The notes under the pieces: generated by a model
Database searches by the model: none
Told to the model about the DNA's origin: nothing
Seen by the model: the letters and a program-made list of their open reading frames with translations, nothing else
DNA from: Bacillota bacterium
GTDB lineage: Bacteria; Bacillota_I; Bacilli_A; Izemoplasmatales; Hujiaoplasmataceae
Length of the DNA: 64,000 nt
Assembly: GCA_018818595.1 (NCBI GenBank)
Contig: JAHIRM010000003.1
Coordinates: 36,242-100,241 of the forward strand
Direction of reading: 5' to 3'
Position numbers and translations under genes: made by a program
Shown here: positions 9,230-16,759 of the stretch, piece by piece
Layout: each line of letters begins with the position of its first letter
Position numbering within the stretch: position 1 is the first letter of the stretch

Positions 9230-9655
9230 ATGAAATCAAGTGAAAAAGACTTTCCAAGTAAATTAAGAGATTTAGGATTATCCGTAATTAAGAAAGCAAA
9301 AAAAGGAATTGAACACGTTAAAACTGGTTTTGAAAATGTAGTATTAGAAGAGCATTTAAAAAGACGTTTTAATTTAGAAAATCCTTATAAGTTTCTTGTG
9401 ACAGAAAAAGAAAAAAAGGCTACTCTAGTGGAAGGGTTGCTTCCAAAAAACGCTAAAAGATATGAAGAAGATGATTTATTTGTTTTTTATGGATCCCTTG
9501 AAGAAAACGGATTTAAAACAGGAGATATTGTTAAAGATTTGAGTATTAATGCTGAGTTTGTAATCAAAAAAATACTCGAAGTCAAAGTTCCAGTTGAATA
9601 TGAAAATAAATCATATGAAGTGATAGGAACCGCAGTTGTTTGTGATGCTTTGTAG
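9230..9655 (+). CDS. Conserved-looking protein of unknown function (141 aa)
   Basis: I do not recognise this protein. It is soluble, with no signal peptide or membrane helix. The first 45 residues are Lys-rich and helical; the rest looks alpha/beta, with a central segment LVEGLLPKNAKRYEEDD and a C-terminus of beta strands. A good ribosome site (ggaggaataaaATG) and tight spacing between fhs and the HD gene indicate a real, co-transcribed gene. Nothing in the sequence points to a catalytic centre. Confidence 0.65.
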   Translation: MKSSEKDFPSKLRDLGLSVIKKAKKGIEHVKTGFENVVLEEHLKRRFNLENPYKFLVTEKEKKATLVEGLLPKNAKRYEEDDLFVFYGSLEENGFKTGDIVKDLSINAEFVIKKILEVKVPVEYENKSYEVIGTAVVCDAL

Positions 9656-9664
9656 GATTTTACA

Positions 9665-10249
9665 ATGAAAAAAGAAGAATTTGCCGAAATATTTCGTCAA
9701 TATATTAAGCGAGAAGGTTCAGAAGAATTACTAAAATATTTAAATTCGGATCAAAGTGATTTTTTTATTGCACCAGCTTCCACCAAATATCACCTATCTT
9801 ATGAAGGTGGATTAGTCGAACATTCTATAAATGTATACCGTGCTTTAAAAAAATATTTAAGTCGTCCGGATATAAAAAAAGATTATGGACTCGTAGTAAG
9901 TGACGAATCAATAGCGATTACTGCGCTATTACATGATATCTGTAAGGTAAATGTTTATCAAAAAGGGTTTAGAAATGTAAAAGATAGCACAGGCAAATGG
10001 ATACAAATTCCTATCTATGAGTATAAAGATGAATTGCCTTATGGACATGGCGAAAAGTCTGTATATATTATTTCTGGATTTATGAAATTATCAAGAGAAG
10101 AAGCGTTTGCCATTCGTTATCATATGGGATTTTCTGATACGGAAGACAAACAAAATGTATCTCAAGCTTTTACACTTTTTCCATTAGCGTTTGCTTTATC
10201 TCAAGCAGATATGGAAGCTACTTTTTTGATGGAAAAACCAAAAGAATAA
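9665..10249 (+). CDS. HD-domain phosphohydrolase
   Basis: 194 residues that are essentially one HD domain. Metal ligands are visible in order: H53 in GGLVEHSIN, H90-D91 in LLHDICK, a His in YGHGEKS and a His in IRYHMGF. The N-terminal segment (IAPASTKYHLSYEGGLVEHS) resembles the HD part of YhaM-type 3'-5' exonucleases, but the OB-fold domain of YhaM is absent. The substrate is unknown; a nucleotide or RNA phosphodiester is the reasonable guess. It is the last gene of the operon before a terminator. Confidence 0.75.
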   Translation: MKKEEFAEIFRQYIKREGSEELLKYLNSDQSDFFIAPASTKYHLSYEGGLVEHSINVYRALKKYLSRPDIKKDYGLVVSDESIAITALLHDICKVNVYQKGFRNVKDSTGKWIQIPIYEYKDELPYGHGEKSVYIISGFMKLSREEAFAIRYHMGFSDTEDKQNVSQAFTLFPLAFALSQADMEATFLMEKPKE

Positions 10250-10252
10250 AAC

Positions 10253-10284
10253 AAAGAAACTTCATTTATGAAGTTTCTTTTTTT
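10253..10284 (+). terminator. Intrinsic terminator after the HD gene
   Basis: AAAGAAACTTC (10253-10263) pairs with GAAGTTTCTTT (10270-10280), followed by T residues. Confidence 0.88.
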
Positions 10285-10304
10285 AAACAAAAATACAAAA
10301 AATA

Positions 10305-10313
10305 TGATATAAT
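10305..10313 (+). promoter_or_regulatory. Extended -10 promoter element before the MATE gene
   Basis: TGATATAAT, 23 bases before the ATG at 10336. The -35 region is AT-rich without a good match. Confidence 0.55.
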
Positions 10314-10335
10314 TTATCTCACAGTGGTGATAAAT

Positions 10336-11736
10336 ATGAGTAAGATATTTGATCTAACAGAAGGATCAATTTTTAAAAAATTAGTTTTAATTGCTTTGCC
10401 GGTGCTATTAACATCAATTTCACAAATGGCTTATAATTTAACCGATATGTTTTGGATAGGGCGAGTTGATGAAATTGGTCTTCTGGAAACGGATGCGATT
10501 TCTGCAATTGGCACAGCCGGATATATGACTTGGTTTGCATTTGGGCTCATTTTAATTGCTAAAATTGGTACTAGTGTCAAAGTAGCTCATTCTGTCGGAG
10601 AAAAGAATTTTGAGAAAGTAAATAAATTTGCTTCCAACGGATTGTTATTGGAATTGACAATAGGAATTGTTTTTTCTCTCATTTTGTTTGTTTTTAAGAG
10701 TCAAATTATTTCGATTTTCAATATACAATCCGAACAAGTAGTTGCTTATGCGATTAATTACTTATCCATTGTGGGTGGATTATTGATTTTTCAATTTGTT
10801 TCAAGTGGATTTGCAGCAATCAATGAAGGACTCGGAAAAACAAAAGTCAATTTTAGAATTATGTCTATTGGATTGGTATTAAACATGATTTTAGACCCTT
10901 TGTTAATTCTATATTTTAGACTTGGTGTCACAGGAGCTGCTTTGGCTACCGTGATAGCACAAGCGGTTACTATGGGAGTCTTCTTTTTAATTTACAAATT
11001 AAACAAACCTAGAATGTATCATTTTCATATAAAATCTTTTGATTTTGCAACGATGAAAGAGATTATCCGAATTGGGTTACCCGCAGGAATTCAAAGCATT
11101 ATTTTTACTTCTATTTCTATTGTTATCGCTAGAATGGTCTTTGTATATGGAAAAGACGTAATGGCAGCCCAGAGAATCGGAAGTCAAATAGAACAATTTA
11201 CATGGATGATTGCTGGAGGTTTTCAAACAGCGCTCACCGTTTTTGTAGGTCAAAATTTTGGTGCTCAGCAATTTGTTAGAATAAAAAAAGGAATGGGATA
11301 TATCTCTTTGCTATTAATTCCTTATGCATTCTTAATTTCGCTTTTACTTTTCTTTCAAGCCGAATTTTTAATGCGAATCTTTTTAGACGACACGTTAACC
11401 GTCGAATATGGTATTCGATATTTAAAAATCATTAGTATCGCCCAGATATTTATGATGCTAGAAGGAATAGGTGCTGGATTGTTTAATGGTGTTGGAAAAA
11501 CAAAAATTCCATCTATTTCGGGAATTTCAGGAAACTTAGTTAGAATTCCTTTGGCGATTATATTAGCGAAAACCATGTTTGAAGAAGGAATTTGGTGGGC
11601 ATTAAATGTTTCAGATATTTTAAAAGGATCCTTTTTATTATTTGGATCGATTGTTTTACTTTATAACATTCAAAAGACAAAAAACAATAAAAATAAATTA
11701 TTAGCTACAAATTTAGAGACTCCAAATATTGATTAA
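10336..11736 (+). CDS. MATE-family efflux transporter
   Basis: 466-residue membrane protein with about twelve hydrophobic helices in two related halves. The N-terminus (LTEGSIFKKLVLIALPVLLTS) and the internal NLTDMFWIGR motif are typical of the NorM/DinF-like MATE family. It would export cationic drugs or metabolites in exchange for Na+ or H+; the substrate cannot be inferred. The ATG at 10336 is preferred over the GTG at 10324 because GTGGTGA then serves as ribosome site. It is a single-gene unit between a promoter and a terminator. Confidence 0.9.
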   Translation: MSKIFDLTEGSIFKKLVLIALPVLLTSISQMAYNLTDMFWIGRVDEIGLLETDAISAIGTAGYMTWFAFGLILIAKIGTSVKVAHSVGEKNFEKVNKFASNGLLLELTIGIVFSLILFVFKSQIISIFNIQSEQVVAYAINYLSIVGGLLIFQFVSSGFAAINEGLGKTKVNFRIMSIGLVLNMILDPLLILYFRLGVTGAALATVIAQAVTMGVFFLIYKLNKPRMYHFHIKSFDFATMKEIIRIGLPAGIQSIIFTSISIVIARMVFVYGKDVMAAQRIGSQIEQFTWMIAGGFQTALTVFVGQNFGAQQFVRIKKGMGYISLLLIPYAFLISLLLFFQAEFLMRIFLDDTLTVEYGIRYLKIISIAQIFMMLEGIGAGLFNGVGKTKIPSISGISGNLVRIPLAIILAKTMFEEGIWWALNVSDILKGSFLLFGSIVLLYNIQKTKNNKNKLLATNLETPNID

Positions 11737-11788
11737 AATATTCTAAATTTATTTAGGATAAAATGATGTCAATAATCAAGATATTATG

Positions 11789-11826
11789 AAGGAATGGGTC
11801 GTTATTTGTGACTTATTCCTTTTTCT
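11789..11826 (+). terminator. Intrinsic terminator after the MATE gene
   Basis: A 12-pair stem, AAGGAATGGGTC (11789-11800) against GACTTATTCCTT (11810-11821), with two G-T pairs, followed by a short T run. It lies 50 bases after the stop codon. Confidence 0.8.
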
Positions 11827-11915
11827 TACATATCTTATATAGAGATATAAAAAAATATGATAAAATAAAGACGCAGATTATTTTTCTTTATATTTGAAGG
11901 AGAGGAATACTATAT

Positions 11916-12836
11916 ATGGATTGGCTCTATATTTTGATGGCATTAATTTTTATTTTAACTCAAATGGCAGGATTTTTAATTGCTAAATCAATATTTAAAC
12001 CTATAAGACGTTCTTTACTTGAAACAAGACTTATGGAAAATGAAAAGAACCCTGGATTAATGGAAGAGTACGATACTTGGGCAAAAAGTGAATATAAAAT
12101 TCATTCAAGGTTTGGATATGACTTACAGGCCTATTATATAAAACCAATAGAACTTACAAATCGATTTGTAATACTTGCTCACGGGTATACTTATACACAT
12201 CATGGCTGCGTAAAATATGCCAAAATGATGAGAGACTTAGGATTTAATGTTGTGCTGTATGATGAAAGATATCATGGAGAATCTGGAGGGAAGAACTGTA
12301 CTTTAGGATTCTATGAAAAAGATGATTTATATGATGTGATTTCTGATACCTTTGAAAGATATGGAGAAAATCTATTTCTTGGAACTTACGGAGAATCAAT
12401 GGGAGCCGCTACCGTTTTGTTGGAACAAGCTTTTGATAAACGAATAAAGTTTGTTGTTTCAGATTGTGCATTTTCTGATTTAGAAGATTTAATAAAGTAT
12501 CTTATCAAGAGAAAAGTTAAGTATGCAAATCGCCTTTTATTATGTGTCAGTAATTTCTATTTTAAGCTTTTCACGAAAGCAACTTTTAAAAAAGTTTGCC
12601 CTAAATCATCTTTAAGTCAAGCGTCAGTACCTATTTTGTTTGTACACGGAAAAGAAGACGAATTTATTCCGCCAGTGCATAGTCAGATTTTGTATGAAAT
12701 ATGTCCTTCTCCAAAAGCAATTTACATTGGTGAAAATAGAGCAAAACATGCTGAAACAGCTTCTAAAAACCCTAAAGAGTATCAAAAAATTCTTGAAAAT
12801 TTTTTATTTGAATATGTTTTAAACTCAAAAGACTAA
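11916..12836 (+). CDS. Membrane-anchored alpha/beta hydrolase
   Basis: 306 residues. The first 22 are one hydrophobic helix (LYILMALIFILTQMAGFLIA), so the enzyme is probably tethered to the membrane. The catalytic triad is visible: nucleophile Ser in GTYGESMGAA, Asp in FVHGKEDEFIP and His in RAKHAET. An oxyanion-hole segment HGYTYTHHG precedes them. It resembles the YkoN/BAAT-type serine hydrolases of Firmicutes; the substrate is unknown. Ribosome site is AAGGAGAGG. The gene sits 16 bases before the flavoprotein trio and may be co-transcribed with it. Confidence 0.85.
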   Translation: MDWLYILMALIFILTQMAGFLIAKSIFKPIRRSLLETRLMENEKNPGLMEEYDTWAKSEYKIHSRFGYDLQAYYIKPIELTNRFVILAHGYTYTHHGCVKYAKMMRDLGFNVVLYDERYHGESGGKNCTLGFYEKDDLYDVISDTFERYGENLFLGTYGESMGAATVLLEQAFDKRIKFVVSDCAFSDLEDLIKYLIKRKVKYANRLLLCVSNFYFKLFTKATFKKVCPKSSLSQASVPILFVHGKEDEFIPPVHSQILYEICPSPKAIYIGENRAKHAETASKNPKEYQKILENFLFEYVLNSKD

Positions 12837-12852
12837 TTAAGAAGGTGACAAG

Positions 12853-14286
12853 ATGTATGATGTGATTATCATCGGTGCCGGTGTTATTGGGACCAATATT
12901 GCAAAAGAATTATCATATTATGATTTAAAATTAGCTGTGATAGAAAAAAATAATGATGTTTGCGAAGAAACCTCAAAAGCTAATAGCGGTATTGTTCATA
13001 GCGGATATGATGCTACTCCGAACACCCTCAAAGCCAAGTACAATGTACTTGGAAATAAAATGATGGCTTCAACTTGTAAAGAATTAGATGTTCCGTTTAT
13101 TCAAAACGGCTCTTTAATCATAGGCTTTTCCGAAGAAGATCTCTTAGCTTTACAAAGCCTTCAACTTCAAGGAATTGAAAACGGTGTTGAAGGATTAAAA
13201 ATACTTAATAAAGATGAAATATTTAAAATGGAACCACAACTGCATCCGGAAGTATTATATGCGCTTTATGCACCAACGGGAGGAATAGTTGATCCCTTTC
13301 AATTGACAATCGCTCCGGCAGAAGTTGCTTTTCAAAATAAAACTGAATTCTTTTTTAATACGTTTGTTGAAGGAATATCAAATCTTTCAGATTTTTTTGA
13401 AATTCAAACCAATCAAGGAAAAATGTATTCCAAAAGCATTGTAAATGCTGCAGGTATTCATAGCGATACGATTAATAATTATGTGAGTCAACACAAACTT
13501 GATATTCGTCCAAGAAAGGGCGAGTATTGCCTTTTTGATAAAGAAGTAGGAAATATTGTTCATTCAACGATATTTCAACTTCCTTCAAGCAAAGGAAAGG
13601 GTGTTTTAGTGACTCCAACCGCAGAAGGAAATTTACTGATTGGGCCTAGTTCTATCTTCGTTGAAGGAAAAGAAGATACAGCAACTACTCTTGAAGGCGT
13701 TCAATATATTCTTGAAAAAGCTTCTAGTTCGATTAAGTCAATTCCTTTTTCAAAAGTAATTACAGGATTTGCTGGACTAAGAGCTTCAGAAATTGGAAAA
13801 GATTTTGTCATAGGTGAATCACCAGATGTAAAAAACTTTTATAATGCTGCAGGAATTGAATCTCCCGGACTTACGGCAGCTCCTGCAATCGCACTTGATT
13901 TGGCTTTAGAAATTTCTTTAAAATTACATGCAAAAAAGAAAGAACATTTTATTTCTACAAGAAAAGCTTTTCCTCGTTTTGAAAGTCAAACTATGGCTGA
14001 AAAAAAACGCTTAATTGAAGAATTTCCAGAATATGGGAAAATTATTTGTAGGTGTGAATTAGTCACATTAGCGGAAATTAAAAATGCAATTCATCGCCCA
14101 TTAGGTGCCAAAACAGTAGATGCAGTAAAAAGACGTACAAGAGCCGGAAGTGGTAGATGTCAAGGTGGGTTCTGTTCTCCTAGAGTTCTTGAAATATTAG
14201 CAAAAGAACTACATAAGGATGTAAGAGAAATTTCAAAATTTAACGAAAAATCAACATTTCTTGTAGGGCTAGACAAGGAACTATAG
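12853..14286 (+). CDS. FAD-dependent dehydrogenase, GlpA-like, with C-terminal BFD-type domain
   Basis: 477 residues. An N-terminal FAD-binding fold (IIGAGVIGTNIAKELSYYD) is followed by a DAO-type body with SKANSGIVHSGYD. The C-terminal 80 residues hold a BFD-like [2Fe-2S] site: CRCELVT, then RTRAGSGRCQGGFCSPRV. This arrangement is that of the anaerobic glycerol-3-phosphate dehydrogenase A subunit and its Firmicute relatives. The next two genes encode a second flavoprotein and a DUF1667 protein, forming a compact trio. No glycerol kinase or facilitator is next to it, so glycerol-3-phosphate is the likely but unproven substrate. Confidence 0.82.
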   Translation: MYDVIIIGAGVIGTNIAKELSYYDLKLAVIEKNNDVCEETSKANSGIVHSGYDATPNTLKAKYNVLGNKMMASTCKELDVPFIQNGSLIIGFSEEDLLALQSLQLQGIENGVEGLKILNKDEIFKMEPQLHPEVLYALYAPTGGIVDPFQLTIAPAEVAFQNKTEFFFNTFVEGISNLSDFFEIQTNQGKMYSKSIVNAAGIHSDTINNYVSQHKLDIRPRKGEYCLFDKEVGNIVHSTIFQLPSSKGKGVLVTPTAEGNLLIGPSSIFVEGKEDTATTLEGVQYILEKASSSIKSIPFSKVITGFAGLRASEIGKDFVIGESPDVKNFYNAAGIESPGLTAAPAIALDLALEISLKLHAKKKEHFISTRKAFPRFESQTMAEKKRLIEEFPEYGKIICRCELVTLAEIKNAIHRPLGAKTVDAVKRRTRAGSGRCQGGFCSPRVLEILAKELHKDVREISKFNEKSTFLVGLDKEL

Positions 14287-14300
14287 AAGGTGAAAATACA

Positions 14301-15557
14301 ATGAAAAAAGACATAGTTATTATTGGCGGAGGTCCAGCTGGACTTGCGGCAGCCATCGGTGCATACGAAGAAGGAAATAAAGATATACTAATACTAGAAA
14401 GAGAAAACGATCTTGGAGGTATTTTAAATCAATGCATTCATAATGGATTTGGACTCCAAAGATTTAAAGAAGAATTAACTGGTCCAGAGTATGCAATTAG
14501 ATATATTGAAAAAGTAAAGGAATTAGGTATTGAATATAAACTAGAAACAATGGTAATCGAAATCTCAAAGGAAAAAATAATTTTTGCAATTAATGAAAAA
14601 GACGGATTATTAGAAATTCATGCCAAGTCCATTATTCTTGCTATGGGTTGTAGAGAACGACCAAGAGGGGCTTTAAATATTCCTGGATTTCGTCCATCCG
14701 GAATTTATTCTGCAGGAACAGCACAGCGCTTCGTGAACATGGAAGGATACATGCCAGGAAAAGAAGTTGTTATTTTAGGATCTGGAGACATTGGATTAAT
14801 TATGGCCAGAAGAATGACTCTAGAAGGTGCTAAAGTACAAATGGTATGCGAAATTATGCCTTATTCAGGAGGATTAAAAAGAAACATTGTTCAATGTTTA
14901 GATGATTACAATATTCCTTTGAAGTTAAGCCATACCGTTACCAAAATTCATGGGAAAGAAAGAGTAGAAGGAGTTACGATTTGTAAAGTAGATGAAAATT
15001 TAAAACCTATTTTAGAAACGGAAGAATTCGTAAGTTGCGACACTTTACTACTATCTGTAGGCTTGGTTCCAGAAAATGAACTATCTTTAAAAGCAGGGGT
15101 ATTAATAAATCCAAAGACTTCAGGGCCTTTTGTTTCAGAGAGTTTTGAAACTTCAATTCCAGGTGTTTTTGCATGTGGAAATGTGTTACATGTTCATGAT
15201 TTAGTGGATTACGTAAGTGAAGAAGCACAAATTGCTGGAACAAATGCCACAAAATATGTAAAAAACGAATTAAAGCATAAACACGCAATAAAAGTCATTG
15301 CGAGCGATGGAATTCGTTATACCGTTCCAGTCTCGATAGATTTAGTAAATATAGTTAAAATGGTGACGATTCGATTTAGAGTGTCTAATGTTTTTAAAGA
15401 TCAATACATTTCAGTCTATTTTGATAATCAAAGACAATCACATCTAAAAAAAAGAATACTCACCCCTGGGGAAATGGAACAAGTTATATTACCTCTTAAG
15501 TGGTTTGATTCATTTCCGGAATTAGAAACGATTACAATTAAAGTTGAAAAGGAGTGA
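14301..15557 (+). CDS. FAD/NAD(P)-dependent oxidoreductase, partner of the GlpA-like enzyme
   Basis: 418 residues with two dinucleotide folds: FAD site DIVIIGGGPAGLAAAIGA near the start and a second GxGxxG (VVILGSGDIGLIMARR) near residue 155. MGCRERPRGALNIPGFRP follows the family pattern of the NAD(P)/FAD oxidoreductases that pair with GlpA-like proteins. ACGNVLHVHDLVDYVSEEA near residue 295 closes the FAD site. The likely job is to pass electrons between the GlpA-like flavoprotein and NAD(P) or another carrier. Ribosome site is AGAAGGTG, 14 bases after the previous stop. It overlaps no known glpB feature, so the name is left open. Confidence 0.8.
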   Translation: MKKDIVIIGGGPAGLAAAIGAYEEGNKDILILERENDLGGILNQCIHNGFGLQRFKEELTGPEYAIRYIEKVKELGIEYKLETMVIEISKEKIIFAINEKDGLLEIHAKSIILAMGCRERPRGALNIPGFRPSGIYSAGTAQRFVNMEGYMPGKEVVILGSGDIGLIMARRMTLEGAKVQMVCEIMPYSGGLKRNIVQCLDDYNIPLKLSHTVTKIHGKERVEGVTICKVDENLKPILETEEFVSCDTLLLSVGLVPENELSLKAGVLINPKTSGPFVSESFETSIPGVFACGNVLHVHDLVDYVSEEAQIAGTNATKYVKNELKHKHAIKVIASDGIRYTVPVSIDLVNIVKMVTIRFRVSNVFKDQYISVYFDNQRQSHLKKRILTPGEMEQVILPLKWFDSFPELETITIKVEKE

Positions 15558-15562
15558 TCTTC

Positions 15563-15943
15563 TTGAAAATAACTAAAAATATAACTTGCATAGGATGTCC
15601 TATGGGATGTTCTTTAGAAGTAGAAATCATAGGAGAAGATGTTGTTAAGATTACAGGTGCTATGTGTAGAAAAGGTGAAGATTACGCCAAAAAAGAAGTA
15701 ATAAATCCGACAAGAATTATCACTTCAATCGTTCCAGTAATCAATGGCGTTGAAGATATGGTTTCAATCAAAACAAGCAAAGACATTCCTAAAGATAAAA
15801 TTAAAGAATGTATGATGCAATTAAAAGGAATTAAAATGACGGCTCCAATAAAAGTTGGAGATATCGTTTTAAAAAACGTGTGTGGAACGAACGTAGATTT
15901 TATTGCTACTAAAAATGTAGAGGTAAAAAAGAATGAATCATAA
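15563..15943 (+). CDS. DUF1667 four-cysteine protein
   Basis: About 126 residues, no signal peptide. Cysteines 9, 12 and 16 (CIGCPMGC) and 35 (GAMCRKGEDY) look like a metal or Fe-S site, the DUF1667 pattern. I choose the TTG at 15563, which sits 8 bases after AAGGAG; the GTG at 15554 lies inside that ribosome site. The gene follows the two flavoproteins within a few bases, and in many anaerobes the same three genes travel together, so it is probably a small electron-transfer subunit of the complex. Its biochemical role has not been shown to my knowledge. Confidence 0.82.
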   Translation: MKITKNITCIGCPMGCSLEVEIIGEDVVKITGAMCRKGEDYAKKEVINPTRIITSIVPVINGVEDMVSIKTSKDIPKDKIKECMMQLKGIKMTAPIKVGDIVLKNVCGTNVDFIATKNVEVKKNES

Positions 15944-16382
15944 TCGGTTCACCTCAAAAATTGGAGAAATCGGCATAATTGACGATGGAAAAAATATTGT
16001 TGAAATCCAATTACATTCACAACTGGATTTTTCTATAAACAAATCTAATTTGTTTTTAGAAGCTAAAAAACAAATTGAACATTTTCTTGATCATAAACTC
16101 AAAGTTTTTACATTACCATATCTGATTCAAGGCTCTGATTTTGAAAAGAGGGTATTACAAGCTATGAGTACAATTCCTTATGGAGAAACTATTTCTTATA
16201 AAGAATTAGCAATAATATCGAAACATCCTCTATCCTACCGTGCTGTTGGCTCTGTATGTAGAAAAAACAAACTTCCTTTACTTCTTCCATGTCATCGTGT
16301 CATTAAGCATAATAAAGAATTAGGAAACTTTGCTGGTGGAATAGAATTAAAAAAACAATTAATTGATTTAGAAAAGAGCTGA
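15933..16382 (+). CDS. ogt: Methylated-DNA-protein cysteine methyltransferase
   Basis: 149-residue suicide DNA-repair protein that moves the methyl group from O6-methylguanine to its own cysteine. The active-site motif PCHRVI has C120, and IPYGETISYKELA and YRAVGSVCRKN match the DNA-binding helix region. The start codon overlaps the DUF1667 gene by 11 bases, so it is translated as part of that operon, although there is no obvious functional link. The gene stops inside the terminator stem. Confidence 0.93.
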   Translation: MNHNRFTSKIGEIGIIDDGKNIVEIQLHSQLDFSINKSNLFLEAKKQIEHFLDHKLKVFTLPYLIQGSDFEKRVLQAMSTIPYGETISYKELAIISKHPLSYRAVGSVCRKNKLPLLLPCHRVIKHNKELGNFAGGIELKKQLIDLEKS

Positions 16383-16406
16383 AAAAATGTTACAGCTCTT
16401 TTTTTA
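16373..16406 (+). terminator. Intrinsic terminator after ogt
   Basis: AAAGAGCTG (16373-16381) pairs with CAGCTCTTT (16393-16401), followed by a run of T. The stem overlaps the ogt stop codon. Confidence 0.9.
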
Positions 16407-16416
16407 TTGATTATAT

Positions 16417-16445
16417 TTGACAATTATTGCAAATGCTCATATAAT
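16417..16445 (+). promoter_or_regulatory. Consensus promoter of the feo operon
   Basis: A perfect TTGACA (16417-16422), 17-base spacer and perfect TATAAT (16440-16445). Such a strong promoter normally needs repression, and a palindrome starts at the next base. Confidence 0.88.
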
Positions 16446-16505
16446 GTTAGTACAGGCTAACTTGTTAACTTTTATTTTTTAAGAAAATAGTTAGACTACG
16501 CTAAC
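16446..16505. promoter_or_regulatory. Two DtxR-family operator candidates at the feo promoter
   Basis: The motif GTTAG-N6-CTAAC occurs at 16446-16461, directly after the -10 box and covering the start point, and again at 16490-16505. The copies are 44 bases apart, about four helical turns, so two repressor dimers could sit on one face of the DNA. The half-site resembles the TTAGGnnnnCCTAA family of DtxR/IdeR boxes. The operon's last gene encodes a DtxR-type regulator, which is the obvious candidate. Confidence 0.7.
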
Positions 16506-16522
16506 AATTTGGAGGGATACTT

Positions 16523-16759
16523 ATGACGTTAAAAGATGTTCTACCTGGCAAAACCTGTGTAGTGAAAAATATATATGCTAATAATCTAAGAAAAAGAATT
16601 ATTGATATGGGTTTAATTACTGGGACAAAAATATTCGTAAAGAAATTAGCTCCTCTTGGTGATCCAATGGAAATCGTTATACGTGGTTATGTTTTAACTC
16701 TTAGAAAATCTGAGGCAAAAACAATTGAAGTTGATTTAGTTGAGGGATTGTCTTTATGA
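16523..16759 (+). CDS. feoA: Ferrous iron transport protein A
   Basis: 78-residue cytosolic SH3-like protein that assists FeoB. It shows the family pattern VKNIYANNLRKRIIDMGLITGTKIFV and ends with RKSEAKTIEV. It has an AGGGA ribosome site, and its stop codon overlaps the feoB start (ATGA), so the two are translationally coupled. Confidence 0.92.
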   Translation: MTLKDVLPGKTCVVKNIYANNLRKRIIDMGLITGTKIFVKKLAPLGDPMEIVIRGYVLTLRKSEAKTIEVDLVEGLSL

